From the NCBI GenBank assembly GCA_013812515.1, contig JACCTI010000211.1, positions 1 through 15,433 on the forward strand: 15,433 bases of DNA. The letters run 5' to 3'. Source of the DNA: Chthoniobacterales bacterium (lineage in GTDB: Bacteria > Verrucomicrobiota > Verrucomicrobiia > Chthoniobacterales > UBA10450). This document shows, piece after piece, positions 12,781-15,433 of the stretch. A program made the translations under genes and the position numbers. A model generated the notes under the pieces. It searched no databases. It had not been told where the DNA came from and saw only the letters and a list, made by a program, of their open reading frames with translations. Within the stretch, counting starts at the first letter, position 1; the number at the start of each line of letters is the position of its first letter.

Positions 12781-15345
12781 CTAGCCAGCGTGCGTGTAGG
12801 CCGGGATTTTCTCGACCACGGCCCGCACGGCGGCCGCAGAAGCCGCCATCTGTTGCAAGCCTGCGCGATGCGCGGCCACATCGACGAGCTCCGCCACGCG
12901 ACGGCGTAGTTTGCGCGCGCGCAAACCGAGGAAAAGGAGGAAGAGCAGGTAGGGGAGGAAGGCCCAGAGTTGCGCGTTGGCGGTGTTGAGTTGGTGGTAG
13001 ATCAGCAGCGTCAGAACGATCAGGTTGATGATCACAGTGGTCGCGACGAAGCGATTCCGCAGCCCCACGCGGGTGAGGCATTTCGGACCGCCGTGATATT
13101 CCGTGACCGTTTGCAGGACCATGCTCCACCAGAAATTGCCGTAGATGTGAATGTCCCAATCGTTCCAGCCGGTGTCGGTGGAATAACGCCAGCCTTCCTC
13201 CTCCAGCAGCGCGATCGTTGAAGCGAGAAGTTGGTGCCGGTCTTTCCCTTCTTCGCTCCAGTAACTGCGCCGGCTGAGTGAGCCGCTGAATCGCGAACCG
13301 CCCGGCAAGAATTCGTGCGCCGCGATCACGGCGCGCGGTGTGCGCTTGAATTGCAGCCACGTGAAGTAACGCGACCAGCCGCGGACGAGTGGTTGCGTGA
13401 AGGCGAGAAACATCACGAGCAAACGCGCGGGAATGGTGTCGAATTTCGGTTCGATCCGCGCGCGCAACATGTAGGAAATCGCGACGCACAATGTTCCGCC
13501 GAACATCAAGTAAGGAACGATCCGGACTTCGGGCAAAAAAATGCCGAGGCCGAAAAGGAAAACGGTGAGCGCGAACCATTCCACGCTGCTCAGGTAGGCC
13601 GCGACTTCCGATTGCGGCGTCGGGTAAATCGACTGAAACAGGCCTTCGCCGAAAGCGCCGTGATAGACAATCGGCCGGTTAATGAACCAACTGAAACGCG
13701 GCGCGCCGTAGATCTGGCCACGCCACTTCGCCGTCCCGGTGGGCCCGAAGAAAATGAGATGCTTGAACCGCAGCATCGATTCCGCCTCGCCGTAGCCTTC
13801 CTGTTGTCTCTGGAAAGCTTCGAGCGTGAGGCGACGGTGATGCCAGACGATCGCCGTCGGGCTGAATGCAATTTCGTGACCGGATTGCTGAATGCGCCAG
13901 CAAAAATCGACATCATCGCCGGCCTGGCGATACTCGACATCGAAGCCGCCGGCGTTTTCGAAAGCCCACCGGTACCAGGCCATGTTGCAGCCGGGAATGT
14001 GTTCGGCAACAGTGTCGGTCAGCAGGACGTGGCTCGGCCCGCCTGGAGCGGCGGCGACACAGGCCTGGATCCAGCTCTGCGCGGGCGGCGAAACGTTTGG
14101 TCCTCCCACGCCGGCATAGTCTCCGCTCAGCAGCGTGCCAATCAGGTAGTACAACCAATCGACGTCTGCCATGCAGTCGGAATCCGTGTAAGCGAAAATC
14201 TCGCCCTCGGCCGCGGCCGCGCCTGTGTTGCGCGCATGGCTCAGGCCGTGGTTCTCCTGCCGGATGTAGCGCACTTGCGGAAAACCAGCGGCGATTCGCG
14301 CTGTGTCGTCACTCGAGCCATCGTCGACCAGAATGATTTCGTAGGCGGGATAATCTATTTTACCTAACGAGTCCAGACAGGCTGCGAGCGTTCGACCGCC
14401 ATTGTACGAACAAACAATCACCGAAACCGACGGTGTTCTCGGCAGCGGCGGGCGCGGCGGTGTGGCGTCGCTCGGCCCGAGCTTTTCCCGCAGAAGTTGG
14501 AACACCTTTTTCGGCGTGCGCTCTCGCGTGACAATCCCGAAGGCCCAATCCGAGATTTCTTCTCCACCGGTGAACCATTCATCCGTCCAGGAAAAGAAAA
14601 TGGTGCCGGCGAGACCGCATTTCACGACAGAATCAATGTGCCAGCCGAGCATGTGCGCCTGCTCGTCTTCGCCGTGGCGGATCGTGTCCATGCCAAATTC
14701 GCCGAGGATAAGCGGACGATCTTCCGCCAGATTTTGCAGGCGCAAAAGGTAGCGCTCGAAATCGCGCTGCTCGTGCAGGTAAACGTTGAAGCAGAGGAAA
14801 TCGACGTTTTGCGGGAGGAGAAATTCCGTCGGCGGATAACTGGCGTAGGAGAAAAGCACCGCGGGATTAGCCGCCCGCGAAGTCCTGATCAAATGCTCCA
14901 GAAATTCCGTGACGCGGCGAACCCCGAGCCATCGCACCATCGTGCTGGAGATCTCGTTGCCCACGAGGTAGCCGAAGATGGCCGGATGACCCGCGTGTTG
15001 CGCGACCGCCGCGCGGACAGATTCCACGACATCATTGCGTTCACTGCGTTCGCGCAGAAACTCGATGTGCTTCGCCCACGGCAGTGTGATCAAAACACGC
15101 ATCCCGGCGTCAGCGCAGAGATCGAGGAACCAGAGCGGCGGCGCGTGATAAATGCGGAGAACGTTGAGGCCGGCCTCGCGCATTTGCGCCAGATCGCGGG
15201 TGAGCTGATCGGGCGTGCCCAGATGATTTCCCTCTGCGTCCGGCTTGAAGGGGCCATACGTGACGCCCTTCACGAAGAGCTTTTTGTCGCCTTCGAAGAA
15301 GAATTTAGCGACAGGCCGGACCGGACCCGGAGAATGGGAACCCAC
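12781..15345 (-). CDS. Fusion of a glycoside-hydrolase-like TIM barrel and a GT2 membrane glycosyltransferase
   Basis: The 854-residue protein starts at GTG 15345; an in-frame stop at 15358-15360 bounds it upstream. Residues about 20-285 resemble the TIM barrel of GH2/GH5-type (clan A) hydrolases. It has Arg-Ile-Tyr at 64-66, Gly-Asn-Glu at 129-131 (putative acid/base Glu131), Gly-Glu-Phe-Gly at 215-218 (putative nucleophile Glu216), and Phe-Ser-Trp-Thr-Asp-Glu-Trp at 251-257. After a Pro-rich linker (292-303) a GT2 domain begins (about 306-560) with Asp-Asp-Gly-Ser at 341-344, Thr-Asp-Ser-Asp at 387-390 and Gly-Asp-Asp at 476-478. Hydrophobic segments near 585-606, 609-627, 640-655, 768-786 and 791-809 anchor the C-terminal part. 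With no signal peptide, the hydrolase-like domain is predicted cytoplasmic. The product is probably a cell-envelope or extracellular glycan. The role of the barrel (transglycosylation, trimming or binding) is unknown. Confidence 0.88.
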   Translation of the reverse strand: MGSHSPGPVRPVAKFFFEGDKKLFVKGVTYGPFKPDAEGNHLGTPDQLTRDLAQMREAGLNVLRIYHAPPLWFLDLCADAGMRVLITLPWAKHIEFLRERSERNDVVESVRAAVAQHAGHPAIFGYLVGNEISSTMVRWLGVRRVTEFLEHLIRTSRAANPAVLFSYASYPPTEFLLPQNVDFLCFNVYLHEQRDFERYLLRLQNLAEDRPLILGEFGMDTIRHGEDEQAHMLGWHIDSVVKCGLAGTIFFSWTDEWFTGGEEISDWAFGIVTRERTPKKVFQLLREKLGPSDATPPRPPLPRTPSVSVIVCSYNGGRTLAACLDSLGKIDYPAYEIILVDDGSSDDTARIAAGFPQVRYIRQENHGLSHARNTGAAAAEGEIFAYTDSDCMADVDWLYYLIGTLLSGDYAGVGGPNVSPPAQSWIQACVAAAPGGPSHVLLTDTVAEHIPGCNMAWYRWAFENAGGFDVEYRQAGDDVDFCWRIQQSGHEIAFSPTAIVWHHRRLTLEAFQRQQEGYGEAESMLRFKHLIFFGPTGTAKWRGQIYGAPRFSWFINRPIVYHGAFGEGLFQSIYPTPQSEVAAYLSSVEWFALTVFLFGLGIFLPEVRIVPYLMFGGTLCVAISYMLRARIEPKFDTIPARLLVMFLAFTQPLVRGWSRYFTWLQFKRTPRAVIAAHEFLPGGSRFSGSLSRRSYWSEEGKDRHQLLASTIALLEEEGWRYSTDTGWNDWDIHIYGNFWWSMVLQTVTEYHGGPKCLTRVGLRNRFVATTVIINLIVLTLLIYHQLNTANAQLWAFLPYLLFLLFLGLRARKLRRRVAELVDVAAHRAGLQQMAASAAAVRAVVEKIPAYTHAG

Positions 15346-15353
15346 AGCGGAGT

Positions 15354-15359
15354 CCCCTT
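15354..15359 (-). promoter_or_regulatory. Shine-Dalgarno of the fusion gene, overlapping an upstream stop
   Basis: The reverse strand reads TAAGGGG. AAGGGG lies 8 bases before GTG 15345 and shares two bases with the TAA (15360-15358) that closes the preceding frame. It supports the GTG start and suggests coupling with an upstream gene. Confidence 0.5.
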
Positions 15360-15433
15360 AGTCCAAGGCCGGGAAAGACGCAAAGAGTTTACCCGCCGGA
15401 ACGCGGCGAAGTCGGAAGGCTTCCCGCTTAGGG
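15358..15433 (-). CDS. Possible C-terminal end of an upstream gene (partial, right edge)
   Basis: The reverse strand is open from the window edge to TAA at 15360-15358, about 24 codons, ending Lys-Leu-Phe-Ala-Ser-Phe-Pro-Ala-Leu-Asp. It is in frame with the fusion gene and 12 bp upstream, with the fusion gene's ribosome site overlapping its stop. That is the same arrangement as the gene pair at 6145/6137. The fragment is too short to identify. An open run of this length could occur by chance, so this is a modest-confidence call. Confidence 0.4.
   Translation of the reverse strand, partial: PKREAFRLRRVPAGKLFASFPALD

Noticed and set aside
12314..13579. Long reverse-strand open frame (421 codons) overlapping the GT-C and GT2 genes
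   Set aside because: Arg/Ser-rich translation with no domain, lying in another frame of two well-supported genes. Long spurious frames are common in GC-rich DNA.
13315..14367. Forward open frame of 350 codons opposite the GT2 fusion
   Set aside because: It is antisense to the conserved GT2 and membrane region, with a composition rich in Arg, Glu and Ala and no recognisable motif.
15394..15408. CGCCG-GAACG-CGGCG stem as a terminator upstream of the fusion gene
   Set aside because: Only 5 bp with no T-run, and it lies within a plausible open frame of an upstream gene.

Overview
The window is GC-rich, densely coding DNA, probably from a soil-type member of the Verrucomicrobia/Planctomycetes group. 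That placement is an inference. It rests on the Ala-Phe-Thr-Leu-type prepilin motifs, a zinc-ribbon plus Hanks-type Ser/Thr kinase, and the type II secretion (T2SS) genes being split into two facing operons. No rRNA or tRNA gene, CRISPR array or insertion sequence was seen.

Layout: (1) 1-506, minus: 5' part of an FTR1-family iron permease that runs off the left edge. (2) 507-693: divergent promoter region. (3) 694-5518, plus: a tightly packed operon of gspH-, gspI-, gspJ-, gspK-, gspL- and gspM-like genes, closed by a small secreted Pro-rich protein. Neighbouring genes overlap or lie 0-1 bp apart, except for an uncertain start at gspL. (4) 5519-5714: convergent intergenic region with hairpins and repeat-like motifs. 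(5) 5715-10484, minus: kinase, gspF, an unrecognised secreted protein and gspG, all in the same direction. (6) 10541-11443, plus: RluD-family pseudouridine synthase. (7) 11415-15433, minus: a glycosylation operon with a GT-C membrane glycosyltransferase, a large fusion of a glycoside-hydrolase-like TIM barrel to a GT2 glycosyltransferase, and the apparent last 24 codons of another gene at the right edge.

Together the two facing operons encode most of the inner-membrane platform and pseudopilus of a T2SS: major pseudopilin G, minor pseudopilins H/I/J/K, and platform proteins F/L/M. The ATPase GspE, the secretin GspD and the prepilin peptidase are absent and must be elsewhere. Two unassigned secreted proteins embedded in these operons (4862-5518 and 6145-7227) are the best candidates for lineage-specific secretion components. 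The kinase upstream of gspF could couple secretion to signalling, but this is inferred from position only.

The most unusual DNA-level signal is the 10-mer ACTCGTTAGG. It occurs four times (both strands counted) in 15.4 kb, inside unrelated genes and in three different codon phases.
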